Shown here: positions 49,601 through 59,658 of the stretch, in pieces
Position numbering within the stretch: the stretch's first letter is position 1
How the letters are laid out: every line of letters starts with the position of its first letter
NCBI GenBank assembly: GCA_905221605.1
Contig: CAJNDS010000503.1
Coordinates: forward strand, 1-64,000
DNA from: Symbiodinium natans
Lineage: Eukaryota; Sar; Dinophyceae; Suessiales; Symbiodiniaceae
Length of the DNA stretch: 64,000 nucleotides
Direction: 5' to 3'
The notes under the pieces: model-generated
Told to the model about the DNA's origin: nothing
Database searches by the model: none
The model's input: the letters and a program-made list of their open reading frames with translations, nothing else
Position numbers and translations under genes: made by a program

Positions 49601-52600
49601 TCCGGGCCCTTCCGAACTGAACCCCCAAACCCTACAACACACCCCATGAAAGCGAGAAACACACTCTGAACAATTAAAAGGAAAAAAAAAACAACTCTCC
49701 TGAACTCCGAAAATGCTGATTCAAACCTAGTAGATACAAAAACGACAATGACCACAAACCTCTAAACTCTCTTAAGCAATGGCGAAAGATGGCAAAAAAC
49801 ACGCACACGACCACCCTAAACCCTTAACCCGAAACCCTAAACCCTCAACCCTCAGCCCTCAACCCTAAACCCTAAACCCTAAACCCTAAACCCTAAACCC
49901 TAAACCCTAAACCCTAAACCCTAAACCCTAAACCTTAAACCTTAAACCCTAAACCCTAAACCCTAAACCCTAAACCCGAACCCTAAACCCTAAAGGCCTA
50001 AGGCCCTAAAGGCCTAAGGCCCTAAACCCTAAACGCACGTGCCAGGTGTGCGCGGACCGCACTTTTTATGCCCACCGGATTGTGCTGGCGGCTGAAAGTG
50101 AGGCCATGGGCCGCTGTTTGTTCAGGGTTTAGGGTTTAGGGTTTAGGGTTTAGGGTTTAGGGCTAGGGTTTAGGGTTCAGGGTTCAGGGTTCAGGGTTCA
50201 GGGTTCAGGGTTCAGGGTTTAGGGTTTAGGGTTTAGGGTTTAGGGTTTAGGGTTTAGGGTTTAGGGTTTAGGGCAAGGGTTTAGGGTTTAGGGTTTAGGG
50301 TTTAGGGTTTAGGGTTTAGGGTTTAGGGTTTAGGGTTTAGGGTTTAGGGTTTAGGGTTTAGGGTTTAGGGTTTAGGGTTTAGGGTTTAGGGTTTAGGGTT
50401 TAGGGTTTTATGTTTTATGGTTTAGGGCTAGGGTGTAGGGTTTAGGGTTTAGGGCCCCTTATTGCAACCCCCTACTGAGGACTGTTCGTATAAGGGGGGA
50501 ATATCCCCGAAGCTTAGGGTTGTATAGGGTCCCTGTAAGGTTCCCCCCCCCCCCCCCCCCCCCCCCGCCCCCGCAGAAACCTAGCCTTCCCCTTCCCTCA
50601 TTCCCTACTATACTAAGAACCAGGGAGATAAGCCTTATAGAACCACCCTAACCCGAAACCCTACTCCCTAAACCTCGAAGCCCTTTTGAAACCCCACATC
50701 GAAGGTATTCAAAAGTGGTCTTGCCAGCGTCTCGAAGGAGGTGATCGACGGAAGGCGGTTCCAGGTTTAGGGTTTTGTCGGGTTTTGCTAGGGTTTTTAG
50801 AGGGTTTAAGGTTTAGGGTTTGAGGGTTTAGAGGGGTGTGAAAAGGTTTGCAGGGTTTCCAGGGTTTATAGGCTTACGCGGTTTGTATTGTTTTTGTTGA
50901 AGGGTTTATAGGGCTTAACCCTGAAAGGGTTTTTCAGGGTCTTTACCGGGTTTTCCAGGTTCTTTCAGGGTTTAAGAAGGCTTTATGGGTTTATGGGGGG
51001 TAAAGGAGAGCTTCGGGTTGAGGGTTTAGGCTTCGGGGTCTAAGTAGTTGGGGAGTTTGTCAGCCCTTGTCGAGGATGATGTTGGTATAGGGGGAGGGGG
51101 TCGAGGATGGTCGGGCAAAAACAAATCGACGTCCTCTACCAGCTAAGGGGTAGAGGGTCTGGGGAGGGGTGGTAGGGGCAGTGCGTCGGGTTTGCCGGCG
51201 AGGGGGTACAGGGAGGGCGCCGAAAATGCTGCGGCCAAACGGGACTCGCAATTTCTATGGGCGGACGCCAAATTACCATGTATGTAAAATATGATGGAAG
51301 TGCGATATGAAGTTCCGCTCTTGCTGGTTTATGTCTTCGCCACAAGGCGGCACCATGCGTATGTGCAGGTTTCAGGCTCTTCCCCATGTATACGTGCTAG
51401 GATAGCGCTAGCGTGGCGCTAGGTGTTCCTTCCCAAAGGCTAACATTTTAGGGTTTGGCGTGTAGGTTTTAGGGTTTAGAGTGATCCAGCTTCGGGAAGC
51501 TTAAGTAGTATAGGCGGCCTGCGGCTTAGGTAAGACTGTGGAACATTGGGTTACACACCCTGAACCCTACACCCTAAACCCTGTGGTCCCTAAACCCTGT
51601 GGTTGCTCCTGATGCATACTGCCGGCGTGCCAAAGTTCTAAAGTCGTAATATGCGCTAGGTTGGCGCTAGCATCGCGCTAGCAAATATGAAGGGAAACTG
51701 CTTGCGGTGGCCACTTGCCCATCCAAGACATAAAGCAGTACTAAGACAGCTGATTTCAAACATGGCCAACCTGGAAGAGCAAAGCACTACTAGCTCGAGC
51801 TCAAGTAGCTCCAATAGTTCCGATGACGATGCCTGAGTCTTAAAATGGCGGTGCTAGTGTGTTTTGCGAGATTTTTGCATAGGGAGCAAGAATTAGTACT
51901 ACACTTCTGTACTTGCCAAAGCCATCGTTCCAGACCTTCGTTTTGCTTCTCGTCATAAGGCGGCACCATGATTTGTTCAGCATCCGCCGTTCCTGGAAGA
52001 AGGAATATTGACAGCCACCCAAATGAAAAACTGAGAAACTCTAGCAAACCCCCTAAACCTCGAACCCTAAACCCCTAAAACCCTAAACCCTAAATCCCTG
52101 AAGATGGCCAGGCAAGAGCTCCGCCTGGCCGAGGTCTCAAATCCGGAGGCAGCAGGGCCTCCTCCTGAGTTTAGGGTTAGGGTTTAGGGTTTAGGGTTTA
52201 GAGTTTAAGGTTTAGGGTTTATAGGTTTTAGGGTTTGGGGTTTTGGGGTTTAGGGTTTCGGGTTTAGGGTCTAGGATTTAGGGTTTAGAAGGTTTAGGGT
52301 TTAGAAGGTGTAAAGTCTAGGGTTTAAACAGTTTTAGGGCTAATATATACATACATATCTATACATATATATATATATATATATTAAGATTTAGGGTTTA
52401 CATGGTTGTCTTGGTTTATAAGGTGTAGGGCTAACATTCACTAATGTTTCGGGTTCGCAAGGTTTAGGGTCTAAGTGTTTTTTCGGTAGGGTTTTGAGTT
52501 TATACTATAAGGCTTAGGGGCTTATGGGCTTAGGGTTAAGGGCTTAAGGTATGGGATTGGGGTTGACAATATAGATAAGGGGTTTATGAGGCTTACAATA

Positions 52601-55600
52601 AGGTTTAAGGCAATTCGGGCTTTTAAAATTTTTGGGTTCCGGAATCCCTAAACCCTAAACCCTAAACTCTATATCCTAAACCCTAAACCCTAAACCCTAA
52701 ACCCTAAATCCTAAACCCTAAACCCTACCCATCGGAGCCTGAGAGTCCCCGGATGCCGCGAGGCGGTGAAGTTCATGCTGGACTACATGTACCAGACGGA
52801 CGCCTCTGTGCACCCGACTTAGCTCCCAGAGATTCAAAATGTCCTGTTTTCCTTTTTTGCCTTAGGGTTTAGGGTTTAGGGTTTAGGGTTTAGGGCTTAG
52901 CGTTCGGGCTAGGGTGCTTTGGGGTTGAGTGTTTGGCCTAAACCCCTGAGCCGTTTAGGGTTTATTGGGGCGAGGGGCCTATTTCCTCTAATTCCCTAAT
53001 CCCAAACCCCCGACAGTACTAACTCGCCTCCTTGTTGTTACTCAGGTTTCTGTGACCCTCAAACCCGAAACCCTTAGCCCTAAACCCTTAGCCCTAAACC
53101 CTAAACCCTAAACCCTAAACCCTAAACCTTCAACAAGTTTAGCACCCCAGGTGGGAGGACTACAATCCCAGGACTCAGGCGTGTGCAGGGCGGGGGTGCA
53201 AATCACAGCGTTTAGGGGGTTTACGGTTTAGGGTTTAGGGTTTTGGGTTTTGGGTCTAGGGTTCAGCGTTTAGGGGGTTTAAGGTTTAGGGGTTTACCTG
53301 AAGGCTCCTAGGTAGTTCTTTCTTGGGTTCGTTCTAGGGGATTCTAGCATACTACCCCAAAAGGTACTACATCCCCAAACCCTAAATCCTAAACCCCAAT
53401 CCCTAAACCCTTAACCCTAAACCCTAAACCCAAAAGGAGCCTTTGGGTAAGTTTCAGGGTTCAGGACTTTTGGGCTCCGGGGATAGGGTTCAGGGAGGAG
53501 ACGTAAAGACTGGTCTGGGCTCCTGTTCTTGCTCTCCAGATTGATTGGGGTTTAGGGTTTAGGGGTTTAGGATAGGGTTTAGGGTGTAGGGTTTGGGGTT
53601 AAACTGGGTGTTGGAGTACTGTCTTTAATGCTTTTTTGGTTATGGGGTTCCTTTTACAGCTACTTGTACCTTAAAAAGTAGAAACCTTTGTTTCCGGGGT
53701 CTACTCCAAAGTGGGTATTAGAGCCTGAACATCCAGCTGTGGTGATTTCCTAGGGGAAGCCTCATCAGAAGCCATTTTGTGGAACACGTAACAGGGGCGC
53801 GGCTCCTGAACTGAAAACGAAGGGTTCACGAAAAGGGTTGTATTGGTTACCACATGAGTCGTGTCCCGACCCCCCAACATCATATTCAGTTCGGGATTAT
53901 ACAGCTTGGGGTGTAGGATTTCCCCTCCCCCAAGAAACCAGGGATCCTAAACCCTATTTCTCGGAGACCCCCCACCCTACATGGCGTTCAAGTGAGGTTT
54001 TCTATTTGGGTTCCTGTGATAACTTAAGGGCTATTCCTGGCTTAAGGGGTTTTGGCGTCTCTGGCCACGAGATCATCCACACCCTAAACCCCAAACCCCA
54101 AACCCTAAACCCTAAACCCTAAACCCTAATTGCCTGCCATCAGGAGATCAACAAGGACGTCCTGCGCTTGGCGCAGACCTTCCGCCTGCCGGGCCCTCGG
54201 CTGTGGCGGGCAGGGCTGGTTGCTTTGAACTCTTGAAATTCACTTTTACATAAAGATAATTTTATTATAAATATAAATACAGATATGAAAATAAATTGTA
54301 TCTGTATATATATATATATATCCATGTATACATCATATATATATATATAGATATGTATACATTGCCGGAAGTTATTTGGGCGCCTGCATTAGTTGTGGCG
54401 CCTAGCTCATGTAACGCTAAGCTATACAATGTCGGAACCCTACTTGGAGGTTCATGGTACTTAGCAACCCAATCATAGCTGTACTCCTTTGCCCAATTAT
54501 CAACCCTATAATAGGGTACTTACAAGGGGCTTACAACCCTGAACCCTAAACCCTAAACCCTAAACCGAGAACTACACTTACAATTGGGTTCCTAAGTACC
54601 CTGAACCTCCAAGTATGGCGCGGATCCCTTCAAGCTTTTGGCAGGACGTAGCTAGGGTTTAGGGTTTAGGGTTTTGGGTTTTGGGTTTTGGGTTATAGGG
54701 TTTAGGGGAGTCCTGAAAAGGGATTATAATACCCCTATTATAGTCCCTAACTATTAAGGACTGTTCGTATAAGGGGGAACATCCCAACCTGAAGCTCTCA
54801 AACCTAAAGCCCGGTTTTGGGTTGGGGTTTAGGGTTAAGGTTTAGGGTTTCGGGTTTCGGGTTTAGGGTTCATTAACGCGAAGATTGTAAACCCGAAGTT
54901 TCCTAAACTCCAATAACCCCCGACCCCTGAACCCGAAAACCCCAGACCCCCAATACCCAAAGTCCACCAAACTCTAACACGCTTAAGCCCTCAACCCCAG
55001 CTCTAGCCCCTTCACCGTGCCCTAATCCCCAAACCCTGAACCCTAAACCGTAAATCCTAAACCGTAAACCCTAAACCGTAAACCCTAAACCCTAAACCCT
55101 AAACCCCAAACCCCAAACCCCAAACCCCAAACCCCAAACCCCAAACCCCAAACCCTAGACCCAACCCTAAACCCTAACCCTAAACCCCAAACCCTCTTCT
55201 CAAAGCTCCCAAGCTCTGCCTTTGATGGTCCAAGGCCTGGTCTCACAGAGCGCGCCATGCATTGGCCACCCGGACTCTCACGCTTGGCTTTGGGGTTTGG
55301 GGGTTTGGGGTTTGGGGTTTAGGGTTTAGGGTTTAGGGTTAGGGGATTAGGGGTTTTGGGGTTTTGGGGTTTTGGGAGGGAAGGGTTTCAGCTTTGGGTG
55401 TTTTTAGCGCTCGGGTTTAGGGTTTTTAAGAGGCTTTCGGAGATGGCCAGGCTGCCGGGATTTCGGGTATGTTGTTTTCAGACTTGAGGCGTCGGGCAAA
55501 CCCTAAACCCAAATCCCTAATCCGTAATCCCTAATCCCTATAGGGCTCTTATGGCAAGCGCCGCTGAGGCTGGCGAAGGACCTCACCACGGGAAACGTCG

Positions 55601-57160
55601 TTGAGGCCATGCGCCTGCGAGTGGCGGGTTTGTAGGGTTTCGGGTTTAGCGGTGTAGGGGTTCGTTCGATACAGGGTTTTAGGGCTTAGGGTTTAGGGTT
55701 TTAGGGTTTTAGGGTACAGGGCTCTGCAGGAGTAGGGAAAGTTAAGTTAGGGCTTTAGCGCTGCATTTCGTGCATGCCCTCCTTCAGTGAAAATCGGGTC
55801 CCGGGTATAGGGGTTTAGTGTTGCGGCACATTGACATGGGCGCGGGTTGATCTTTAGAACCTTGGACTATCGGGCATGTACTCTTGTGGAGAACCTCCCC
55901 CTTCAAGTGAAAGGCCCAAATCTGGGATCGGCCGGTATCAGCTTTGAACTCTTGCATCCTCCTGCTGTTGGGCGTGGTGAATCAGAAACTTGTATGCCCT
56001 ATGTAAATCCTAGACCCTGAGCCCCCTAACTATACTTAAACCCGTACATTAGACCCTAAACCCTAAACCCTAAACCCTAAACCCCAAACTTGAGCACCGT
56101 GGCCATGCATGCGCCGGCACTTGACCATTGCATTGAGCCTCGCGCCCCCTTTGGGCGAAACATGTGAGCCCGAGCAGGACCCCAAAACCCCAAAACTCTG
56201 AATCCAAAACCCCAAACCCCAAGTTCTTTGAATTTTCCCAACATCCTATCCCCCCGCCCCCTACCCCCCAAAAAACAAAGAAAGAAGAGTTCTACCCTAA
56301 ACCCTCAACCCCTCAACCAATGACCCTCAACCCTCAATGAAACCCCAACCCTCAAGCCTCAACCCTCAACCCTCAAGCCTCAACCCTCAACCCTCAACCC
56401 TCAGCCCTCAGCCCTCAACCCTCAACCCTAACCCCCCCAACAAAAGCCCCTCTCAGGTGCTCACGATCTGCGAGGACTTCGGACTGAGCCAGCTGGGGGA
56501 GCGGATCTTGGAGCAGCTGCTCAGCCTGCAAAAAGAGAGGGGATGCCTTATTTGGGGTTTTGGCAGTTAGGGTTTAGGGTTTAGGGTTTAGGGTTTAGGG
56601 TTTAGGGTTTAGGGTTTAGGGTTCAGGGTTTAGGGTCGCGTTTAGGGTTTAGGGTTTAGGGTTTAGGTGCAACTCCTATCTGAGGCGTAGAAGCACCTGC
56701 CGGAGGCAAAGTCCAAAACCTTGGAGGCCCAGTAGCATCCTAAGCCCTAAACCCTAAGACTTTAAACCCTTTTAGCCTTGGATGTCCGGTAGGATTCTAA
56801 ACCGATAGCCCCGAACCCTAAACCTAAACCCTAAACCCTCATTTTCCAAAAGCCAAGACTGAGGGCTTAGGGCCGAGGGCTTGGGGGTGTAGGCTTTAGG
56901 GTTTAGGGTTTATAGGGTTCAGGGTTTAGGGTTTAGGCGTATAGGCTCAGGGGTATCTAAGGTTCAGGATTGCAGGGTTTAGGGTTTAGGGTTTAGGGTT
57001 TAGGGTTTAGGGTTTAGGGTTTAGGGTTTAGGGTTTAGGGTTTAGGGTTTAGGGTTTAGGGTTTAGGCCCCCTAATTCGGCCATCTCCCGCCCAGGTTAA
57101 CTCAGTCGCCCTGGCTGGAGTTGACACTTTCTCGGCCAGTGCTGGGCCCTGCGCTTTAAA
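44672..57160 (+). CDS. BTB/POZ-domain gene, intron-rich (extent inferred)
   Basis: Six exons encode a BTB domain with a BACK-like follow-on: 50046-50102, 50705-50757, 52744-52807, 54144-54192, 55559-55620 and 56457-56570. Joined they read DRTFYAHRIVLAAESEVFKS, KEVIDGRRVPGCREAVKFML, DYMYQTDASEINKDVLRLAQ, FRLPAPLRLAKDLTTGNVVE and CEDFGLSQLGERILEQLL. Reading phase agrees at all five junctions. Three introns have GT donors and two GC. BTB domains mediate dimerisation and often recruit cullin-3, so an adaptor role is plausible. Upstream islands from 44672 (ATG, MNHKPFSGSLSVPKDPNPEG) to 49625 may be earlier exons, but no join to the BTB exons was established. The last mapped exon reads into a TAG at 56568; later islands at 56690 (KHLPEAKSKTLEAQ) and 57096 (NSVALAGVDTFSASAGP) may continue it. 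Confidence 0.7.
45120..45140. repeat. Poly-G tract
   Basis: CGCGCGGGGG followed by a long G run. Confidence 0.85.
46172..46250. mobile_element. MITE family B copy (ends worn)
   Basis: GTATATACTTGGGCCTTAAA and CTAGGGCCCAAGTTGATAC are the inner inverted arms. Confidence 0.65.
46279..46384. mobile_element. MITE family D copy
   Basis: GGGATGTTCCCCCGTATACT at the left and AGCGGGAAGATCCC at the right, with AGTCCTTGATAGGGATTATA inside, near-palindromic. Confidence 0.7.
46788..46885. mobile_element. MITE family C copy
   Basis: TTTACCTAAAGGCTCCTGTG and AACTACATAGGAGCCTTTGG are near-perfect inverted ends. The right end abuts a coding island (SLALAAERARAYEGQCAH), so it may provide that island's AG acceptor. 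Confidence 0.85.
46886..49625 (+). CDS. Candidate exons upstream of BTB domain (second group)
   Basis: 46886-46955 (SLALAAERARAYEGQC), 47018-47095 (SNVVRIAPYGAVLPDVRCCG), 47288-47330 (VARSYSDVDSVRPWD), 47372-47490 (SEQWKDLREDLLRDLKSLHK), about 47658-47745 (LQGLSGVLARQQTSTSARGG then TEFWWTRDD), 47858-47925 (VDKLRLVSETDVGRLLGVTE), 48579-48660 (EAFGCLALRHFCATSGHKQS, strong ACTTTCAG acceptor), about 49222-49280 (NSAKAQDVRRHRKLSFSARI), 49385-49424 (GTGAGT donor) and about 49551-49625 (EHQPAKTNESPANPGPSE). Function unknown. Confidence 0.4.
47745..47825. repeat. (CCCTAAA)n array
   Basis: About 11 units lying between two coding islands. Confidence 0.95.
47945..48575. other. Interval without recognised exon
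   Basis: Degenerate TTTAGGG/TTAGGGG units, C-rich stretches at 48095-48170 with a repeated GTGGTTCATGGT motif, and a family D right end at 48405-48430. Confidence 0.5.
49029..49192. mobile_element. MITE family A copy with CCCTAAA insertion
   Basis: Left TACTTGGAGGTTCAGGGTAC and right AAGTACCATGAACCTCCAAG. About 45 bp of CCCTAAA-like repeat (49113-49157) lies between two copies of TAATT (49108-49112 and 49158-49162). Confidence 0.8.
49860..50000. repeat. (CCCTAAA)n array with TTAAACC variants
   Basis: About 16 units. It lies immediately upstream of the first BTB exon. Confidence 0.9.
50046..50102 (+). CDS. BTB exon 1
   Basis: GTGCCAG acceptor, 19 codons (VCADRTFYAHRIVLAAESE), GC donor (GCCATG). 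The F-AHR-VLAA signature is the BTB A3/beta region. Confidence 0.8.
50125..50430. repeat. Longest TTTAGGG array, with a TTCAGGG sub-block
   Basis: Roughly 40 units in one orientation, including about six consecutive TTCAGGG variants near 50170-50215. It fills the start of the intron between BTB exons 1 and 2. Confidence 0.95.
50542..50567. repeat. Poly-C tract
   Basis: A run of about 24 C in a BTB intron. Confidence 0.9.
50705..50757 (+). CDS. BTB exon 2
   Basis: VFKSGLASVSKEVIDGR in phase 0, ending with CG before a GT donor (GTTCCAG). The next base A at 52744 completes the Arg codon. Confidence 0.75.
51228..52030. other. Telomere-poor block with GCGCTAGC palindromes and paired motifs
   Basis: GGCGCTAG and GCGCTAGC motifs cluster at 51398-51420 and 51654-51682. 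AAGGCGGCACCATG occurs at about 51344 and 51957. On the minus strand both copies begin MVPP (MVPPCGEDINQQERNF and MVPPYDEKQNEGLERWLWQ). A short + strand ORF at 51762-51836 encodes a Ser-rich acidic end (SSSSSSSNSSDDDA). It may be an old inserted element in a BTB intron; the type is unknown. Confidence 0.4.
52744..52807 (+). CDS. BTB exon 3
   Basis: CCTGAG acceptor. It reads VPGCREAVKFMLDYMYQTDA plus Ser and ends at a GT donor (GTGCAC). LDYMYQTD matches the BTB LL-Y-YTG element. Confidence 0.8.
53293..53451. mobile_element. MITE family C copy with CCCTAAA insertion
   Basis: TTACCTGAAGGCTCCTAGGT at the left and GGAGCCTTTGGGTAA at the right. About 60 bp of CCCTAAA-like repeat (53372-53433) separates the right-arm pieces ACTACAT and AGGAGCC that are adjacent in intact copies. 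Confidence 0.8.
54144..54192 (+). CDS. BTB exon 4
   Basis: GCCATCAG acceptor. It reads EINKDVLRLAQTFRLP plus G, ending at a GC donor (GCCCTC). Confidence 0.8.
54441..54615. mobile_element. MITE family A copy with CCCTAAA insertion
   Basis: TACTTGGAGGTTCATGGTAC and AAGTACCCTGAACCTCCAAG termini. Four CCCTAAA units (about 54538-54567) interrupt the right half. Confidence 0.8.
54714..54790. mobile_element. MITE family D copy (partial)
   Basis: AGGACTGTTCGTATAAGGGG and GAACATCCC form the right end. Related right ends lie at 50480-50511 and 48405-48430. Confidence 0.7.
55559..55620 (+). CDS. BTB exon 5 (BACK-like start)
   Basis: GGCAAG acceptor. It reads PLRLAKDLTTGNVVEAMRLR and ends at a GT donor (GTGGCG). 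The L-TTGNVVEAMRL stretch resembles the helix pair after BTB domains. Confidence 0.75.
56457..56570 (+). CDS. BTB exon 6
   Basis: CCCCTCTCAG acceptor. It reads VLTICEDFGLSQLGERILEQ and LLSLQKERG, then meets TAG at 56568 in telomere-like DNA. A GT donor near 56553 is possible, so this may not be the last exon. Confidence 0.8.
   Translation: MLTICEDFGLSQLGERILEQLLSLQKERGCLIWGFGS
56990..57066. repeat. (TTTAGGG)n array
   Basis: About 11 units, ending 30 bp before a strong CGCCCAG acceptor at 57095. Confidence 0.95.
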
Positions 57161-57253
57161 TCACGTTCGGGTTTAGGGTTTAGGATTTGTTTTTTTCGGC
57201 TGCTGTTGGGGAGGGGCTGAGAGTTTAGCATGTTTTCGGGGAACTCTTCCTGA

Positions 57254-57562
57254 GTGTATGGGGCGTTGTTGGGAATCTTAACCCCCGAAGGTGGACACTC
57301 TGCGTCGCCTCAATTTATGGATGCGCTCAATGGTTGTGGAGGTTTGGTCAGTAGCTCGGCTCCCACCTCCCCCCCAAGCCCTAAATCAAGGGTTTCCGCG
57401 TTTGCTAGGCTTGGGGAGCAGGAACGGCTTGTGTCTTTTGATGGTACTGATTTTGCGGCTCTAGGCTTACGACACGGTTCGTGTGTGTTTTTTGGGCTTA
57501 AGGCGCTTAGGTTTTTGTTTGTTCTTCTTCTTTCTCTCTTTCTTCCTTCCCCTAAACCCTAA
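57254..57562 (+). CDS. Candidate exon, 102-codon ORF
   Basis: Reads MYGALLGILTPEGGHSASPQ, then a Ser/Pro-rich part (SSSAPTSPPSPKSR), LGEQERLVSFDGTDFAALGL and a hydrophobic end (RFLFVLLLSLFLP) before running into CCCTAAA. The hydrophobic end is encoded by a pyrimidine-rich tract that could equally be an intron's acceptor region. No domain was recognised. Confidence 0.4.
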   Translation: MYGALLGILTPEGGHSASPQFMDALNGCGGLVSSSAPTSPPSPKSRVSAFARLGEQERLVSFDGTDFAALGLRHGSCVFFGLKALRFLFVLLLSLFLPSPKP

Positions 57563-57625
57563 ACCCCAAACCCTAAACCCTGAACCCTAAACCCTACTGT
57601 AAACCCTAGACCTAGCTTTCTTTCG

Positions 57626-59462
57626 ATGGCCAGAAACAAGAAAGCCTTGGCGGAAGTCGCCAACAGCTCGGGGCCTAAGTGCACCAGACCTTCTTGTTTG
57701 GTACCCCTGGTTTTGGGTTTAGTGCTTGGGGTTTAGGGTTTGGGGTTTAGGGTTTAGGGTTTAGCGTTTAGGGTTGTGCCTTACTCTAGGGTCCTTTTGG
57801 GATGTTCCCCCATATACGAACAGTCCTTAATTGGATTATTGTACCCCCTACTAAAGTCCCTATTCAGGACTGTTAGTATAGGGGGGAGCATCCCAGGGGC
57901 CTTAATAATTGGGATGGGGCGATTGGGGTGTTAGGGTCTTCTGGCTGGGCGGCTTTTGGATTGCGGGGTTTAGGATTGAGGGTTTTTTTGCACCTTCAGC
58001 AGGGTGTGATGTTTATGCGCGTCTTTCGTGTATTCGATACATTCGGGCAAGTGCAAGCGCGTTGGGCGTTTGCGGGGTTCAGGGTTGAGGGTTGAGGTCC
58101 CTAAACACTCAAGCCTAAACGGTTTAGGGCTTAGGAGGGGTGAGGGGGGGCGGCTTCGGGGCTGCGATTCCTATTGCTTCGACTGGGTTGTTGAGCCTGT
58201 GGCGATGCGTTGGGTTCGGATTCCTATGAAAACACTTGTTGAGAAATAGCGCCCGTGGTTGTTCAACTTTGCAGGCAGGCATTGTTAAGTAAACATCGTA
58301 CCCTAAACCCTGAGACCCTAAAATTGGAGCACTGTCTAACTCCGAAAGAAACCTGGGATCACACGCTTGACGTAGATGCCCAATAAGAATCCAGCTAGAT
58401 GGCTTAGTGTTGAGACCCTAAACCCCAATTCTGGGGTCGTGGGCTTCTTTGGCTTTCTGTTTCAGTTATTTTGAAGTTTTGGAGGCTCAGAGCTTTAAGG
58501 ACCAGAGTTTTTGGGCTTCTGGACGGCAGGGTTTTAGGACTTGCGGGTTTTAGGGTCTTAAGGTCTTAGAGTCTTTAGGTTTTGGGTTGCAGGGTTTAGG
58601 GTTTAGGCTTGGTTTTGTGATGTTCTCAAGGTACCTTACAGGGACTTCTGAAAAGGTGTGACCCCAAACCCTTTGGGTTTAGGGTTTAGGGTTTAGGGTA
58701 AGACCTTGTCGCCTTGTCACTTTGTCGCCTTGTCACCAAAGGTCCGCAGATCATGAAATACCCGAAGCTGATGCAGGCGCACGATATATGGGGGTGGATG
58801 CCCACCTGGCGGGCATTCTCGCAGCCGTAGTTAAGAATCCCCCAAACCGATATTGTTCGTAGGTCATCGCTTTGGTTCTAAAACCCCTTGACCCTACCCT
58901 AGATCACTGAACCCGAAACCCTATATATGAGCCCTTTACCCTGCAAACTCTAAACCCCCTGTTAGATTCGTAAGAAACCCTGCAAGAGAAGAAGTGGGAG
59001 CTGTTAAGATAAGGAGTCCCACGTAGGAGGCCCTTCACCATGTTGGGTTTAGCTTTTCATGTACGTATAGACTGTCGGGCTGCGCGAGAGGCATCCCGAA
59101 CTGGGTGGTTTGGGTTTTGCGGGGTCTGGGGTTTGAGGTTTAGGGTTTGGGCTTTGGGGTTTGGTGTTTACGTTTTGGGGGTGCTTGTATTCGAACCCCC
59201 AGCCCAAAACTTTTGTGCTGCCGCTCACACGAGGCTTCATATTTCCTCAGAGCTTCCAACGGCCCTTAAGATTACTAAATGTGCATTTCGATCAGGAATC
59301 CGGTATGAGCTGGTGCTTCCTTCTTTGGGAGTTGTCAAGTTCCATACTACTGACCCATGCAATGCTAGAATAAGCTTGGAGGTTCACAAGGGCTCCGTGC
59401 GCACTGGAACCAAGCAGCAAGTCAGGGTTGTTCCCCAAACCCAAAGCCCTGTCTGCCCTTGA
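57626..59462 (+). CDS. Candidate multi-exon gene, unidentified
   Basis: 57626-57715 starts with ATG (MARNKKALAEVANSSGPKCT). 58003-58080 reads MFMRVFRVFDTFGQVQARWA after TTCAGCAG. 58750-58830 reads MKYPKLMQAHDIWGWMPTWR and ends in TAG. 59251-59462 is the longest, after a strong TTTCCTCAG acceptor: LPTALKITKCAFRSGIRYEL, then LPSLGVVKFHTTDPCNARIS and QQVRVVPQTQSPVCP with TGA, a good last exon. Whether these form one gene is uncertain, since 58750 also ends in a stop. No family was recognised. Confidence 0.45.
57799..57894. mobile_element. MITE family D copy (best preserved)
   Basis: GGGATGTTCCCCCATATACG at the left and TTAGTATAGGGGGGAGCATCCC-type sequence at the right, with GAACAGTCCTTAA and TTCAGGACTGTTAG as inner arms. 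Confidence 0.85.
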
Positions 59463-59500
59463 GTCGGAGCCCGGACAGCGCCATAGGCTTTCTGTTGGTT

Positions 59501-59580
59501 AGTAGGGAATGAGGAAATGAAGTACCCTATATCCCCCTTTAAAGGATTATATAGGGTATCTCATTCCCTCATTCCCTACT
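59501..59580. mobile_element. 80-bp near-perfect hairpin, family G
   Basis: AGTAGGGAATGAGG...AAATGAAGTACCCTATAT on the left arm pairs with ATATAGGGTATCTCATTCCC and TCATTCCCTACT on the right. Fragments lie near 28740, 31082 and 50600. Confidence 0.85.
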
Positions 59581-59658
59581 TGCCCTAAACCCCAACCCCA
59601 AGCCCCAAACCCTAAACCCTAAACCCACTCAGTAAGTCGAGCCTGGCTAGTGGTGTAG

